A stretch of DNA of 64,000 bases. Origin: Microseira sp003486305. GTDB lineage: Bacteria; Cyanobacteriota; Cyanobacteriia; Cyanobacteriales; Aerosakkonemataceae. Location: the NCBI GenBank assembly GCA_031969655.1, contig DALYJX010000001.1, forward strand, positions 124,001-188,000, given 5' to 3'. The notes under the pieces are model-generated. The model had not been told where the DNA came from, did no database searches, and worked only from the letters and a program-made list of their open reading frames with translations. Below, piece after piece: positions 17,886 through 28,800 of this stretch. Every line of letters begins with the position of its first letter. Positions within the stretch are counted from its first letter, which is position 1. Position numbers and translations under genes: made by a program.

Positions 17886-20800
17886 TTACAAACCACATTG
17901 ATTGGCTCGCTTCATTAGAGATAACCAATCAGTATTATGAGAGCTGAATCCAGCATCCGATGTAGGTAGATGTCCTTCTGGGGCGCTGAGGTTGAAAGTA
18001 TATTCCGAATAAGGAATAAATCTTCCCTTTGTAAAGGTTACTTTATCTTTTGACAATAGCCAACCCACACGCTCGCTTAGTTTTTCAAAATTTTTTGCCG
18101 TTGCTTCATAGATATGCTTTTGCACGCTGAAGCCGAAGCGTCCATTGCTAGCTTTTGTCCAGAGTCGATCGATAGTCCGAAAATCAGTACAGGGAATTTT
18201 TTCAATAGATTTTTCATCTACAGAACCTTGTTTTTCGTAACGATCGGCCCACAACCAACCCTCTTGTTTGTGACGAGCAAGCCACAACATAACAAACCTT
18301 GTTTCTTCGTCAGCAGCTTTAAACTCTGCTTTAGCCAGTAGATTTTTTAGCAGACTGTAGTCTGCTCCAACTTCTGAGTCTGTTACTGGTGACAATGTAG
18401 TAACTGCTACTTGAGGAGATTTTGAAGTATCTGTTTGCAAGTCAATATTTTGTTTTACTAGATGGGGAGACTGGATGCCCTTACAAATAGTTTTATCTCC
18501 TTGCGTAACAGTAGAGTTGTTCTCTAAATAGCTACGCGCCCAGTCACATCCTCGTGCTAATAGATCACCAAGATCCAAATTCCACAAAATTAGTGTTCCA
18601 TCATTAACGGCTGTAACTAGCGTCTTGCCGTCGGGACTAAAACTTAAACTATTGACGCTATTAGGATGGGGAAGCGTTTCAATCAAAGTGCCGTCGCGAC
18701 TCCAAAGTTTTACAGTTCCATCCTCACTGGCGGAGGCAAGCATTTGGCTATCTGGGCTAAAATTTACATCAGTAATTTTTTTACTATGCCCAGCTAAATT
18801 ATTAATTAAAGTGCCATCAAGCTTAAAAAGTCTGATGACTCCATCCTCCCCAGATGTAGCAATTATCTTTCCGTCTGGACTAAAAATTGCCTTATATCCA
18901 AGAATATTAGTAATAAATGTACCATTTACTTTCCAAACCTTAAGAATAGGTGGCTCTGAATATACTCTCCCCTCTGGCAAACTAAATGAGGTAATTATTT
19001 GACCATCTGGGCTAAAGCTGATGCCAGCAAAGCCACGTCCATCACCTTCTATTTTGGATAAAACTTTACCGTTATAGTCCAGAAACTCAATGTCGTAACT
19101 ACCAGCCTTAGCAATTATCTTCGCACTTGGGCTAAACTTTACTTCAGAGATATTCAAATATTCAGAAGTAGGGATAACTTTTAACAAGCTACCATCTCGC
19201 TTCCAAAGCCTGAAACTGTTATTTTCAGATGAAGCAATCATTTGACTATCTGGACTGAAGCTGACGCTTGTGACTGTAGCACCATGACCAATGAGTGTAT
19301 TAAGTAGTGTACCATCCCGATTCCACAGTTTTATAGTACGGTCTTCACTAGCTGTTGCAATCATTTGCCCATCAGGGCTAAATTCTACATCCGTAATTGA
19401 ACTACTATGTCCTTTCAATGTAAAAACAGAAATAGTTTGTAACGGCCAAAGTCGGATAGTCCCGTCATCACTAGCTGTAACAATTTTCTGTCCATCAGGA
19501 GTGAATTTAACTTTATTTACTGAACCACTATGCCCTGTAATTGTAGTTATTAAGGTGCCGTCAATTTTCCAAAGCTTCGCAGTATTGTCTTTGCTTGATG
19601 TAGCTATTAACTTGCCATCTGGACTAAAACTAATGCTTTGTACAGCATCTTTGTGTCCTGAAAAGGTAGCTAGCAACGTACCATCTTTTTTCCATAGTTT
19701 TACTAAACCATCGCCACCAGCAGAGGCAAGGATTTGACTATCTGGACTAAAAGCCAAGCTAAAAACAATTCTTTTTTGTGACTCAGGATCGTTGACTATA
19801 TTACTATGCTGAAAACTTTTTAATAATTGCCCATCACGGTTCCATAGTCTAATTTCCCCTTCCGTATTGCCAGAAGCAATAATCTTATTATCTGGGCTAA
19901 AGCTTATATCTGTGACGTTAGGATCGCCCGAATTATTAGTATGCCGAAGAATAGCTATTAATTTTCCCTCTATTGTTTGAAATCTAATTTCATTATCATT
20001 ACCTCCAGATGCGACTATCAAGCCATCAGGACTAAAGGTAACAGAGTTAATACCTAAAGCTCCTAATGGTGGTTCTTCACCTTGATATTTAAGAGTTCTC
20101 AATGGCTTACCACTACGATCTATTAATTGAATATCTTGGTGAGCCGGGAAAGCAATATTTTGACCATCGGGAGTAAAACTCACACTAGAAATTTGCTGCC
20201 AAATACTCCCTCCTTCATTCCCAGAAATATTTCTTGACCATGTGTTAATTAACTTGCCATCATTGTTCCAAATTTTAACAGTACCGTCCTGTCCGGCTGA
20301 AACAATCAATTGTCCATCGGGGCTGATGCTCACATCTAAAACTGGGCCACTGTGACCCTCAAGCCGATTACCCTCTTTTATTCCATAAACTGACTGTCGT
20401 AAAGCAGCCACAGCTTCAATTCGAGTATCAACTTTTGCCCCAATTGCTCCTAGTGGCTCTTTTAGGCGTTTAGCTCCTCTAAGGCTTGCTACCAAAGCTT
20501 CCAATTTCCTATCAGCAGCAAAGAGCGCCCTTGACGATGCACTATCCGCTCTAATCCTGGCATCTTCACCCTCAATTAAAGCCCAAATAGCTAATCCAGA
20601 GAGTCCTAAGATTACCGCAGTAATAGTGATAAATAGGTTTCGACGGTTGATTTGTCTGTGTTTAATGCTTTTACGAACAAATTCTTGAGCCAATCCTGAT
20701 AGCGGTACATTGTCAGCATAACGCTGAAGATAATCTTCTGCTGTAGCTAATCTCGTTCCTTGGAGTAGATAAGCTTCCTCTCCCCGTTTGCGGTTATCTC

Positions 20801-22691
20801 GCCACGCTTGGGCTGCATCTTCAATCTCCTGTTTTCTAAGGAGGGCAACCTGGTTTTCCTTCAGCCACTTAACCAACAAATTCCAGTTACGAATTAGGGC
20901 TTCGTGGGCAATATTTACAATCGCTACCCGCTGCTCCTCCCATTGTTGCTCACCCGTGACTATTAACTTTTCCTTGGCTAAACGTTGTACTACTCGGTCA
21001 ACGATCTCTTCTGATTGCTTTGGATTAATTAAATCTTCTTGACGAACTTGTCTGCGTGTATCTTCCGTTCCTTCTCCCAAGCGGGTCAGTTCTAGAAAAA
21101 TCCGCTTGGCTACCTCTTGTTCCTTCCGTGAAAAAGATTTATAAACTTCATTGGCGTGTTTTTCCAGCGCCTTTTTTACCCCACCAAGACGGGTATAGTC
21201 TGAGATAGTTAACCAATTTAATTTGCGCTGTTCCCACAATTCAGTAAGTGTGTACTGCATTAGCGGTAAATCACCAGGAAAGCCAGAAACATCAGCAATC
21301 ATCTGGGTGATTAACTCCCGTTCAACTTCCAAACCCACTCGTTCGGCTGGTTTGGTAATCGCTTCCCTCAACTCCTCTTGGCTCATTGGTAGTACCGTCA
21401 CTAGATTCTGCTCGATCGCTTTAGCTAATCCCGCATAATCTTTCTCTGCACATTTACCAAAAAAGTCTGCCCGCATCGCTACGACCAGGCACAGTTTTTT
21501 TTCCAGGTGCTTCACCGCACCCATTAAACACTCAAAAAACTGCTGCCGTTCCCCATTATCCCGACACAGAGCAAAAGCTTCCTCAAACTGATCCACCACC
21601 AGCAACACTCGTTCGCTTGGGGTAGCTTTGATAGCAGTCTCTAGTTGATTAACTCTTACCCCAATTGCGTTTTCTATACTTTTAATCGGATGTTCGCCTG
21701 GAACAAATGGCTTGTAAATCGTCCAGCGCTCGCTCCCCGATAGCGCCCCTTGCTTCAATTGATGCAATAATCCCGCCCTGACAACACTGGACTTCCCGCT
21801 CCCCGATGCACCTAAAACAGCTAAAAAATTACTCTGATGCACCTTTTCTAACAGCTGATTGGTCAGTGCGGTTCGTCCGTAGAAATATTTAGGGTCTTCG
21901 TCGTTGAAATCGAAATATTCCAAACCCCGGTAAGGGCAGATATTCTCCCGAATACCATGCTTACCCGTCAGTAAGATTTGGCCCCCAGTATTGGTCACAA
22001 TGGGATGCTGAGGTGCATCTTTGAGTGACTTCTCGATACAATCTTTTAGCGTGTAGTTAGTAACCCAACCATCGGAATTTTGAGTTGGGTCAAGACATTG
22101 CAATAATTTCGGAGTCAGCACTCCCCCGAACGCTGATTGAAACTCGCGGGATGCAGCAATAAAACAGCGATCGCGTCCTTTCAAATACTGGCCTAAATCC
22201 GTTTCCGCAAAATTGAACAACTCCCCACTGTGACAGCAATCCAGCCATATAATCTGCTGCCTCACCGGGCTTTTTTCCAAGAGTTGGCGCAACCACTGAA
22301 GGGAAATGCCCCACTTGTCCTTACGGGGACTAGCATCACTCGCAGCTAAAAAGCCTTCACTCTTACCATCCTGACGTTTTTGCAGACCGTGACCTGCAAA
22401 ATACAGCAGTGCTGTCTCTGGAATGATACCGCCCGTTGGATAGAATAGCCGAAGAATAGCTTCCCCCAACTCCTTGCCTTTGAGCAGTTCTTCGGAAGCA
22501 ACCTGTCGTCCTCCTTCAGTTGTTGGCAGTCGATGTACCTCAAAATCGCCATAAGTTTCTAAAATATGGGCGATCGCCTCTGCATCCTCTGCTGGTTTTA
22601 GCAAATGCTGACTATCCCCAGTCGGTGTCTTGTTCAGGAAGGGATACCGATTGATTCCAACTACCAAGGCTTGCCGCCTAATATCGCCCAT
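17886..22691 (-). CDS. Caspase - nSTAND NTPase - TM - 14 WD40 - GUN4 protein
   Basis: 1601 residues. The caspase domain has His101 (FAGHG) and Cys153 (LDCCHSGE). An nSTAND1-type NTPase begins with CPYRGLEYFDFNDEDPKYFY, with Walker A GASGSGKS and Walker B VLLVVDQFEEAF. One transmembrane helix lies at about 684-704 (FITITAVILGLSGLAIW). Fourteen WD40 repeats (two seven-blade propellers' worth) span about 770-1400. The C-terminus is a GUN4 domain (about 1450-1595: EETRFVMLWLARHKQEGWLW, NGRFGFSVQKHIYE, APEGHLP). GUN4 normally binds Mg-protoporphyrin and stimulates Mg-chelatase; in this setting it may sense tetrapyrroles. The protease active site looks intact. The gene is transcribed alone. Confidence 0.88.
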   Translation of the reverse strand: MGDIRRQALVVGINRYPFLNKTPTGDSQHLLKPAEDAEAIAHILETYGDFEVHRLPTTEGGRQVASEELLKGKELGEAILRLFYPTGGIIPETALLYFAGHGLQKRQDGKSEGFLAASDASPRKDKWGISLQWLRQLLEKSPVRQQIIWLDCCHSGELFNFAETDLGQYLKGRDRCFIAASREFQSAFGGVLTPKLLQCLDPTQNSDGWVTNYTLKDCIEKSLKDAPQHPIVTNTGGQILLTGKHGIRENICPYRGLEYFDFNDEDPKYFYGRTALTNQLLEKVHQSNFLAVLGASGSGKSSVVRAGLLHQLKQGALSGSERWTIYKPFVPGEHPIKSIENAIGVRVNQLETAIKATPSERVLLVVDQFEEAFALCRDNGERQQFFECLMGAVKHLEKKLCLVVAMRADFFGKCAEKDYAGLAKAIEQNLVTVLPMSQEELREAITKPAERVGLEVERELITQMIADVSGFPGDLPLMQYTLTELWEQRKLNWLTISDYTRLGGVKKALEKHANEVYKSFSRKEQEVAKRIFLELTRLGEGTEDTRRQVRQEDLINPKQSEEIVDRVVQRLAKEKLIVTGEQQWEEQRVAIVNIAHEALIRNWNLLVKWLKENQVALLRKQEIEDAAQAWRDNRKRGEEAYLLQGTRLATAEDYLQRYADNVPLSGLAQEFVRKSIKHRQINRRNLFITITAVILGLSGLAIWALIEGEDARIRADSASSRALFAADRKLEALVASLRGAKRLKEPLGAIGAKVDTRIEAVAALRQSVYGIKEGNRLEGHSGPVLDVSISPDGQLIVSAGQDGTVKIWNNDGKLINTWSRNISGNEGGSIWQQISSVSFTPDGQNIAFPAHQDIQLIDRSGKPLRTLKYQGEEPPLGALGINSVTFSPDGLIVASGGNDNEIRFQTIEGKLIAILRHTNNSGDPNVTDISFSPDNKIIASGNTEGEIRLWNRDGQLLKSFQHSNIVNDPESQKRIVFSLAFSPDSQILASAGGDGLVKLWKKDGTLLATFSGHKDAVQSISFSPDGKLIATSSKDNTAKLWKIDGTLITTITGHSGSVNKVKFTPDGQKIVTASDDGTIRLWPLQTISVFTLKGHSSSITDVEFSPDGQMIATASEDRTIKLWNRDGTLLNTLIGHGATVTSVSFSPDSQMIASSENNSFRLWKRDGSLLKVIPTSEYLNISEVKFSPSAKIIAKAGSYDIEFLDYNGKVLSKIEGDGRGFAGISFSPDGQIITSFSLPEGRVYSEPPILKVWKVNGTFITNILGYKAIFSPDGKIIATSGEDGVIRLFKLDGTLINNLAGHSKKITDVNFSPDSQMLASASEDGTVKLWSRDGTLIETLPHPNSVNSLSFSPDGKTLVTAVNDGTLILWNLDLGDLLARGCDWARSYLENNSTVTQGDKTICKGIQSPHLVKQNIDLQTDTSKSPQVAVTTLSPVTDSEVGADYSLLKNLLAKAEFKAADEETRFVMLWLARHKQEGWLWADRYEKQGSVDEKSIEKIPCTDFRTIDRLWTKASNGRFGFSVQKHIYEATAKNFEKLSERVGWLLSKDKVTFTKGRFIPYSEYTFNLSAPEGHLPTSDAGFSSHNTDWLSLMKRANQCGL

Positions 22692-22737
22692 ATCGATTAG
22701 TATTGGTTTAATTTCTCTATATTAGTGCCTTCACCCT

Positions 22738-22836
22738 ATGGATGCAGCTGCTTCTGACACCCTACAGGCTCTAATTCTAGCTCTGAGTAACCTTCTGATT
22801 GACCAATTTTCCCCCACGACCAATTTTCTGTGCTAG
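22738..22836 (+). pseudogene. Truncated adaptor gene (homologue of the gene at 12098)
   Basis: ATG at 22738 begins MDAAASDTLQALILALSNLL, clearly resembling the start of the small adaptor at 12098 (DKTLLALFLALKNL). After about 22 codons the similarity is lost, and TAG follows at 22834. As at 12098, it is divergent from a caspase gene (47 bp between starts). The break coincides with a transposase fragment in another frame. Confidence 0.6.
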
Positions 22837-22937
22837 CAGCGGATAGTTATTATTCACAACGTCAATTTCTTGACGCCTTGGGGACTAAGCCTAATGCAGT
22901 TATTGTTACAAGAGCGCGTAGTAATCGCGTTTTCTAG
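22806..22937 (+). pseudogene. Transposase fragment (DDE type)
   Basis: The open stretch reads FSVLAADSYYSQRQFLDALG then KPNAVIVTRARSNRVF and TAG. The pattern of an Asp followed by SYY, with a later VTRARSNRVF, is typical of IS4-like DDE transposases. Only about 44 codons remain. No terminal repeats were found around it. It marks the event that truncated the adaptor copy. Confidence 0.6.
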
Positions 22938-22967
22938 CAAGCGTATTAGAGTTAAATATTGATAATT

Positions 22968-23008
22968 TTAAAGCAAAAGATTGCCGTTCCGGCAATCTTT
23001 TGCTTTAA
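22968..23008 (-). terminator. 19-bp perfect hairpin, probable terminator
   Basis: The two 19-base arms, 22968-22986 and 22990-23008, are perfectly complementary with a TTC loop (core AAGATTGCCG/CGGCAATCTT). It lies 113 bp beyond the stop of the caspase-NACHT gene and is oriented to end its transcript. The T-run is poor, so it could instead be the arm of a small mobile repeat. Confidence 0.6.
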
Positions 23009-23120
23009 GTCACACCTCAAACCTTGCAATTTCGTTATAGTTTCGCCAGGTTTTGGTTCACAAATTACGCCATTTTTTGGATAAAAGTACAGTAGTATTA
23101 GTAGTAGTTTTTAAACCTTA

Positions 23121-25847
23121 TCATCCCAATTGCTTCTTGGCAAAATGCTCTTGCAGCAGGCGATGGATGAAGCGATAGCGCCCGCCGACTTGTTGCAAAA
23201 ACATTCGCTGGGTGGCATACTTGAGAAACTGGGCATAGTTCCAGGGTATGAAACCCTTGCAGTAGAGAACAACGCGCAAGCTGAAATGTTGAATGCAGGC
23301 TGTACCAGCTTGCGTCAATCCAAAAAATAAACCCGCTAATATTCCCGACAAGACAATCCGTGCAGTTAATGCCGGAGGCATGGCAAAAGATGGCGGCTCA
23401 ACAACTGATTTCGATACGATCGATACCAGGGTTGTAAATATTTGTATCCTCATCCAGAAAGCGAATAAACCTAAGATAGACCCTGCCAGAACAGCGAAAC
23501 CGATCGCGTATTTTAAAGACTGCCAAATTCCTTGATTAGAGGTTTGCGTAGTTTTTATTTCAGGGCCTTCCATTTCTGCAACCATCACCAAAATAGGCCC
23601 AACAATCAGCAAGAATATCGGCTGAGGCATTTTCCAGCCCATTAAAGAAAAAATAGTTGCAACAATTCCCCAAGTTATTAATCCAATAATCAGTCCAACA
23701 ATCAGCGATTTTCCTACTCTTCCTAACTTGAAATTCAAAGTTTCTATAGGTTTGATTTGTTTGGCTTGTCCCAGAGTTAAATAGGCCCAAAAACCAAAAA
23801 ATAATCCAAAATACGCGCCTAGCACTAGACTGACAATTATTGCTGAGAATGGCTCCTCGATAAATAAACCAAAACTTAACCAGATAATTAAGCCAACGAT
23901 CGCTCCGCCAACAAGTCCAAAAATTCCCCCTACTCCCAAAGCGTAATTTTGGCGATCGCGCCAATTCGCAGGTAGCCAAATAGCAGGCTGCATTCGCTCT
24001 ATTGAAAACTCAGTTTGAGATTGATCTGAAAGTTTTTTAGCAAGACAGTTCAACCAATTTATTGTGTCTATCTCGCGTGGTTCCTTACCTTTAGTATACC
24101 ACCAAATTTTTACTTTTCTCAGCAGCATGTGCCTAATATAGGCATCAAACAAATACTGACGGCGGCTTTCGGTAGAATCGCATTTGAACCATTGAGCAAC
24201 AGATATTTCTTCGCTGGCTAACGCCAAAGTTATCATTGCCAGCAGCAGCGGCAACTTAGCTAATTCCAATAGAGCGGAGTCAGTTTCTATACTTGCCCAG
24301 AGTTCTGAATGGTTGACATCGTTCAAATATTTCTGAATCTGTAACTCAGTCAAAGGTTGCAAACAGATGGCTGCATTTAACTGCAACTTAGTTTGGTAAA
24401 GTTTGTACTCTTCCAAGCGACAGCATACTATCAAATGGCGCGATCGCACCTCACTCTCTATAAATTGATTAATCGCGATCGCGCATTTCTCTTGCCGTTG
24501 AGACGCCAACTCATCCAGCCCATCCAGCAACGGTAATAATTCACCTTCAGCAAGCCACTTTTCCCCGATATCCTTGCGAACCCCATATTTATCTCTGAGT
24601 TCAGCCACTAACCATTGGGCAATAGGTTGGTTGTCATCTTGCCATGAAGAAAGATTAAATAACACTGGCATCGGCTCATTGGCATCTAATTGCGATCGCT
24701 CAACTAACTCCCGCGCCAATTCCAGCAATGTGGTCGTTTTGCCGCTTCCCGGCTGGCCCAAAATTAGCAGTTGACCAGCAATGATTTCATCGTCAAACAC
24801 ATCGATAATTTCCGTCCATTGGGGCAGACGCACCGCCGATTGATTGCCAACTTTCACCTCTACATCCCAAGAGTGCTGCACCTGTTGCGGTTGCTTCTCC
24901 TTCCCCAGATTAATCAGTACCGCATTGTGCAGCGACTTTGCAAGCCGACTGCCTACCTCATTCTTCACCTGTAACAGCAATTTCTCTCGGTTCCGATATT
25001 CCTGGCGCGATAAAGTTCTGCCCTCTTGCGTCGTTTCTGCCGAGGCAACCCGCACATTCCCCAAAGGCTGTTTTAATAAATGTTTTTTCTCAGCAGTTGC
25101 CGTCAGATATATGGGTTGGCGTTTGTCGTAATAAATAACAGGCTTTTGGGGAACTGGTAGGAGTTGTCGGTTGATAAATTTTGTGAGAGTGACACTGGTA
25201 ACAACGCCATTGAAATATTGACTGGGATTGAGTCCAGATAAGAGAATTTCTGTTAACGCCCCGCTTTCTCCCGTCAAATTGGAGTAGGCATCCTCAAAAT
25301 CTCGCGCTGCCGCGATAAAAAAGCGCGCCTTCTGCAAGTCGGCAATTTGTAAGTCCTCTTGGGCAAAGTTAAACAATTCGCCGCTTTTACAGCAATCTAG
25401 CCAGACAATCTGTTGCCGCACGGGACTTTTTTTGAGCAGTTCGCGCAACCACCGCAGTGATACTCCCCATTTCTCTTTTCTCAGACAGGCATCGCTAGCT
25501 GCCAGATAGCCTTCAGTGACGCCGCCTTTGAGTTCCTGCCGCAATCCGTGTCCTGCAAAATACAGCAGTGCTGTGTCCGGGGGACTGTTGGTGTTGGGAT
25601 TGAACAGACGAGCGATCGCATCTTCCAATTCTGCCGTCGTTACGTTTCCTATCGGATCGACCTGCAATTTGCCGTCAATTAGACCTTCGGGAAAGCGCTT
25701 CACTGTGAAATTGCCCTGAGTTTCCAGCAGACACGCCATTTTCTCTGCATCCGCCGCCGCCGCCTTTAGGTGTTGAGCTTCGCTAGTAGGTGAATTTCTC
25801 AGAAAAGAGTATCTGTTAAGACCGATTACCAGCGCATCCCGGTTCAT
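23121..25847 (-). CDS. Caspase - NACHT - polytopic membrane protein
   Basis: About 908 residues; ATG at 25847 is chosen because AAGGA lies ten bases upstream (a TTG at 25856 is in frame). The caspase domain has His100 (FAGHG) and Cys153 (LDCCKSGE), intact. The NACHT NTPase has Walker A GQPGSGKTT and Walker B LLPLLDGLDEL, then helical regions. From about residue 640 there are about six to eight hydrophobic helices (GGIFGLVGGAIVGLIIWLSF, VGLIIGLITWGIVATIF). The C-terminal motif GGRYRFIHRLLQEHFA is common in cyanobacterial NACHT proteins. The caspase effector is presumably activated by NTPase oligomerisation at a membrane. It lies 36 bp after the HTH-NB-ARC-WD40 gene on the same strand, so probably one operon. 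Confidence 0.85.
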   Translation of the reverse strand: MNRDALVIGLNRYSFLRNSPTSEAQHLKAAAADAEKMACLLETQGNFTVKRFPEGLIDGKLQVDPIGNVTTAELEDAIARLFNPNTNSPPDTALLYFAGHGLRQELKGGVTEGYLAASDACLRKEKWGVSLRWLRELLKKSPVRQQIVWLDCCKSGELFNFAQEDLQIADLQKARFFIAAARDFEDAYSNLTGESGALTEILLSGLNPSQYFNGVVTSVTLTKFINRQLLPVPQKPVIYYDKRQPIYLTATAEKKHLLKQPLGNVRVASAETTQEGRTLSRQEYRNREKLLLQVKNEVGSRLAKSLHNAVLINLGKEKQPQQVQHSWDVEVKVGNQSAVRLPQWTEIIDVFDDEIIAGQLLILGQPGSGKTTTLLELARELVERSQLDANEPMPVLFNLSSWQDDNQPIAQWLVAELRDKYGVRKDIGEKWLAEGELLPLLDGLDELASQRQEKCAIAINQFIESEVRSRHLIVCCRLEEYKLYQTKLQLNAAICLQPLTELQIQKYLNDVNHSELWASIETDSALLELAKLPLLLAMITLALASEEISVAQWFKCDSTESRRQYLFDAYIRHMLLRKVKIWWYTKGKEPREIDTINWLNCLAKKLSDQSQTEFSIERMQPAIWLPANWRDRQNYALGVGGIFGLVGGAIVGLIIWLSFGLFIEEPFSAIIVSLVLGAYFGLFFGFWAYLTLGQAKQIKPIETLNFKLGRVGKSLIVGLIIGLITWGIVATIFSLMGWKMPQPIFLLIVGPILVMVAEMEGPEIKTTQTSNQGIWQSLKYAIGFAVLAGSILGLFAFWMRIQIFTTLVSIVSKSVVEPPSFAMPPALTARIVLSGILAGLFFGLTQAGTACIQHFSLRVVLYCKGFIPWNYAQFLKYATQRMFLQQVGGRYRFIHRLLQEHFAKKQLG

Positions 25848-25883
25848 CAGCGCCAAATCCTTACAGGCTGAATGATACTTACG

Positions 25884-28800
25884 TCAAGTGTAGGACGATT
25901 GTCCCCTATTTTCTACAGCTCCTAACGCTAAAAGCGTAGTCTTAGTCGCCTCCGACAAACCCGTCACCCCCGCGATGTTCATGCCTTCGTAGGGTTTTGG
26001 CATCGAAAGCGTTCTTTGGCACTCACCCGTTTTAACATCCCACAATTTAATCGTTTCATCCGCACTGCCTGAAACCAAAGTTTCTCCGTTCGGACTGAAG
26101 GCAACTGAATGTACCCAATCCGTATGTCCCTGTAAAGTAGTTAAGCATTGGTGAGTATTTACATCCCAAAGACGCACCGTATTGTCACCACTGCCGCTAG
26201 CCAAAATTTTGCCATTGGGGCTGAAAGTTACTGAAAATACCCAGTTAGCGTGTTCTGGTAAGATAGCTAGACATTGATAGGTCGTAATATTCCACAGCCT
26301 CACAGTACTATCACCACTGCCTGTTGCCAAAATTTGACCATCTGGGCTGAAAGCTATTGAGTTGATTTCTCTCTCGTGTCCTCGGAAAGTCGCCAGACAT
26401 TCACCTGTCTGGACATTGCGTAGCTTCACGCTGTAGTCATTACTGCTGCTAGCAATAATTTGCCCATCGGGACTAAAGGCGACGGCATACACCAGATCCG
26501 TATCTTCTTGGAAAATTGCGATACATTGACCCGTGCGAACATCCCATAACTTCACTTGGCGATCGCGACTACCACTAGCTATAATTCCGCCTTGAGAACT
26601 GAAGGCTACCGAACGCACGCGATGAGTATGCCCTGGTAAAGTATTTAGACATTTACCATCCCGGACATTCCATAACCTCACTCTATGATCGTCACTACCA
26701 CTGACCAAAGTTTGCCCATCCTTACTAAAAGCAATTGAATAGACTCTTTCAGTATGTCCTGACAAAATATTAAGACAGTTACCATTACTGACATCCCATA
26801 GGCTAATCGCTTTATCAGCACTGCCACTTGCCAGAATATTTCCTTCAGGACTGAAAGCAACTGAATATACTATACTGGGTCGTCCCCGCCAATTACCTAA
26901 ACATTTACCTTCACTAATATCCCACAGCATTACCGTCCGATCGTCACCACCACTGGCTAGAATTTGCCCATTCGGACTAAAGGCAACTGAATGTACCCAA
27001 CTAGCGTGTCCTTTACAAATAGTTAAAACACGACAGTTACGAATATTTCGGATATCCCAATAGCGCACAGTTTTGTCATAACTGCCAGTAGCTAAAATTT
27101 CCCCATTTGGACTAAAAACAACAGAAGAAACCTCAGAACTATGCTCTTTTAGGGTAATGAGGCATTGATTATTGTGAATATTTCGGACATCCCATATCTT
27201 TATAGTTTGGTCAGCACTGCCACTTGCTAAAGTTTCTCCATTAGGACTGTAAGAAACCGTATATACAGATTGATCGTGTCCGTTTAAAATGCTTAAGCAT
27301 TTACCGTTATCAATATCCCACAACCTCACCGTTCGATCGCTACTAGCAGTAGCCAAGGTCTTCCCTTTAGGATGGAAAGCAATCGCACGTATTCGACTGG
27401 TGTGTCCTTGTAAAGTGGCATGGCATTCACCTGTAATGACATCCCATAACTTTACCATTTTGTCATCACCGCCACTAGCTAAGATATTACCTTGAGGGCT
27501 GAAAGCAATTGAGCTTACCCGATGAGTATGCCCGTGTAAAGTTATGATGCACTGACGAGTCTGAAGATTCCATAACTTCACTGTTTTATCATCACTAGCA
27601 CTTGCCAGTATTTGACCGTCCGGGCTAAAAACAACTGACCGTGTTACAAAAATATGTGCATTAAGGGTAAAAAGTTTTTCGCCTTTTCCCACTTGCCACA
27701 AATGAATTTGACCCCTGTAGTCACTTGCAGCTAACAGTTGCCCATCGGGACTAAATGTTACTGCCACAATAATATCTATATTTTCTGTAAAAACAGATTT
27801 AGCTATATTAGCACCAGCAAAATTAACATAATGTAAGTTCGCATCCCTGAGAAATGCTTGCCAAACAGTTAAGTTAGAAAAGTCATATTCTCTAAAATTT
27901 ACCTGTAAATACGCAAGGAGATTGATAATATTCCCTACAGCATAGCTCTTATAGCCCAAAGAATTTATTCGTAATTTAGACAAAATTTGTTTTAGCAGTG
28001 CTTCCACTACTGCTTTACTCCCAAAAACAGCCTGTAGGTTGTCTGCAATAGGTTTTAGTATATTGCTCGTTTGGCTTTCCCTGATATAGTCTTTCGCTGT
28101 AGCTTTAATAATCGCATAATTTCTCAAACATTCAAACTTTTCATTACTAATCTCTTCCCCTATCTGCCTGATAAAACGGTCAGTCATGTATTCCATAATA
28201 ACAGGCTGTTGTTTGAAGCCTGCCGGACTTGATTTGATGAGTGAGCGATCAACTAAGGATTCTAAAGATTCTATTAACTCTTCTACAGTTAATAATGGCT
28301 CGATGTCATCTTGTAATTCCTCAAGCGGGATAAGATCGCAGTTAATGGCAAGCCAGTACATTACTTGCTTTTCAACAGGTAACATCCGTTGAAAATGCCA
28401 ATCCAAAATACTGCTAATTGTCCGGAAAGTTGCTAAATTTTTATGTAAAAACTTGGCAATATTACCATTACATACTTTTTTGATGGTTGCTGTAACCAAT
28501 TCCAATGCTAAAGGATGACATTCATAGCGCTCCACTAATTTTATCAATTCGTCTTTTGAACCTGACAAACCTTTAAACAGTACAATTTTTTCGGCATCTT
28601 CCGGTTGCAAGCTACTAACTTGGTATATCCGAACAGGTAAGTTTTCTCCTTCCTGTGCAGCAATTTCTTTGGGCAGTTCTCGACTTGTCAGTACCAAGCA
28701 ACTTTGATGGTCTGCTTTTCCTACCCGTTTGAGTAACTCACCATACTTTTCATATCCTTCTCGATAACGTCCCACTCGATCGCCTTCTTGCATAATTTGC

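Noticed and set aside
18114..19737. Several plus-strand open frames of 75-150 codons
   Set aside because: They are antisense shadows of the WD40 repeats of the caspase-STAND-GUN4 gene, with the repetitive sequence expected from that.
23560..23979. 139-codon minus-strand frame overlapping the caspase-NACHT gene
   Set aside because: It is an out-of-frame shadow of the membrane region; tryptophan-rich composition and no ribosome site.
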